From Chloroflexota bacterium (lineage in GTDB: Bacteria; Chloroflexota; Dehalococcoidia; Plut-88900), in assembly GCA_022572865.1 (NCBI GenBank), contig JACZVB010000080.1:1-6677 (forward strand): 6,677 nucleotides of DNA, written 5' to 3'. The notes beneath the pieces are model-generated. The model saw nothing but the letters and a program-made list of their open reading frames with translations, ran no database searches and was not told where the DNA came from. A program made the translations under genes and the position numbers. How positions within the stretch are numbered: the first letter of the stretch is position 1; the number at the start of each line of letters is the position of its first letter. This document shows, piece after piece, positions 5,840-6,677 of this stretch.

Positions 5840-5907
5840 GCAACCTTGGGGGACTGGTGGAAGAGGAGGATTCTCGACGACAGCGATACATTGCATGGAG
5901 AGAGATT

Positions 5908-6677
5908 ATGACCGAACAGGATGTCCGGCGTCTGCCTGAAAATGTCCGTCCCATAAGCTATCGCCTGTCCCTCAGGCCCGACCTGGGCAGCTCTACCTTC
6001 AGGGGAGAAGAGTACGTGGACATACAGGTGATGGAGCCCAGCGATAGCATCACCCTGAACGCCGCGGAGCTCAAGTTCATCGACGCCCACCTGATGCAGG
6101 GGATGAAGGCGTTTCCGGCAAAGGAGATCAAGCTGGACGAGGAAAGTGAGACCGTCACCCTATCTTTCGACAGGGAGGTGCCCCCCGGCCCGGCTACCCT
6201 GGTCGTCAAGTTCTCCGGTGTCCTGAACGATCAGCTCAGGGGCTTCTACCGGAGCCAGTATACCGACCCCAATGGTGATGAGAGGTTCCTGGCTACCACT
6301 CAGTTCGAGGCCACCGACGCCCGGAGGGCCTTTCCCTGCTGGGACGAGCCGACCCTCAAGGCCACCTTCCAGGTTACCCTGGTGGTGCCCTCGGACCTGA
6401 CCGCTATCTCCAATACTCAGGTCACCAATGTGATCGATCTCGGCGACGGCCACAAGGCGGTGAAATTCGCCGAGACCCCCAGGATGTCTACCTATCTGCT
6501 GGCCTTCGTCGTGGGAGACCTGGCCAGCGTGGAGGCCACCGCTCCCGGCGGGACCCGGATGCGGGTCTGGGCCACCCGGGGCAATGAGGAGCTTGGCCGC
6601 TTCGCTCTGGACACCTCCCTACGGCTCCTGGACTACTATAACGACTATTTCGGGATCCCTTACCCCCTGGACAAGCT
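5908..6677 (+). CDS. M1-family aminopeptidase, N-terminal part (cut by window edge)
   Basis: M1 peptidases are zinc enzymes that remove N-terminal amino acids from peptides. The frame is open from ATG 5908 to the window end (256 codons plus two bases); full-length relatives are usually about 840-870 residues. The visible part is the N-terminal beta-sandwich domain, starting LPENVRPISYRLSLRPDL (about 9-26), and the entry to the catalytic domain, FGIPYPLDK (248-256). TTQFEATDARRAFPCWDEP (about 130-148) contains the conserved glutamate (E134) that binds the substrate amino group, followed by LKATFQVTL. The GAMEN and HEXXH zinc motifs lie beyond the edge, so activity cannot be confirmed. No signal peptide is seen. 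GGAG at 5897-5900, 7 nt from ATG, supports the start. It is divergent from the hydrolase; no convincing -35 is visible upstream. It resembles the puromycin-sensitive or tricorn-interacting-factor type more than E. coli PepN. Confidence 0.93.
   Translation, partial: MTEQDVRRLPENVRPISYRLSLRPDLGSSTFRGEEYVDIQVMEPSDSITLNAAELKFIDAHLMQGMKAFPAKEIKLDEESETVTLSFDREVPPGPATLVVKFSGVLNDQLRGFYRSQYTDPNGDERFLATTQFEATDARRAFPCWDEPTLKATFQVTLVVPSDLTAISNTQVTNVIDLGDGHKAVKFAETPRMSTYLLAFVVGDLASVEATAPGGTRMRVWATRGNEELGRFALDTSLRLLDYYNDYFGIPYPLDK

Noticed and set aside
5635..6209. Minus-strand open frames (5635-6090 and 5958-6209) across the hydrolase-peptidase divergent region
   Set aside because: They are antisense to the M1 peptidase N-terminus, and the first also runs out of frame through the hydrolase start; neither shows a domain or good ribosome site.

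Overview
The window looks like an ordinary stretch of a GC-rich bacterial chromosome: dense genes, no tRNA or rRNA, no phage or CRISPR. The gene mix fits an uncultured Chloroflexota (Dehalococcoidia or SAR202-like) lineage: a thiolase with an NRQCSSG active site, a luciferase-like F420/flavin-dependent oxidoreductase, a COG3044 ABC-class ATPase, an M1 aminopeptidase, and palindrome-rich intergenic repeats. This placement is an inference from gene content, not a phylogeny.

Layout. Positions 1-690 (minus) hold the N-terminal 230 residues of an acetyl-CoA acetyltransferase/3-ketoacyl-CoA thiolase. A compact divergent promoter region (691-809) separates it from dinB, the translesion polymerase Pol IV (810-1880, plus). 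A 339-bp gap (1881-2219) carries a palindrome-rich, inverted-repeat-flanked segment, followed by a TATAAT promoter for a luciferase-like monooxygenase (LLM) family oxidoreductase (2220-3170, plus). The next gap (3171-3414) is mostly filled by a MITE-like element of about 175 bp (3244-3418) with imperfect terminal inverted repeats. Its right end supplies the stop codon of the convergent COG3044 ATPase gene (3415-5136, minus). That ATPase lies 35 bp downstream of a small alpha/beta hydrolase (5172-5789, minus), and the two probably form an operon. A divergent M1 metallopeptidase starts at 5908 (plus) and runs off the window.

The genes do not form one recognisable pathway. The two minus-strand genes at 3415-5789 are a probable transcription unit; the others look independently transcribed, partly from divergent promoters. 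I see no clearly new multi-gene system.

The most notable signals are non-coding. The two gaps flanking the oxidoreductase share a diverged repeat of about 57 bp, and its first hairpin keeps pairing through two compensatory base changes. The repeats in the second gap sit inside a MITE-like unit that appears to have reset the end of the neighbouring ATPase gene.
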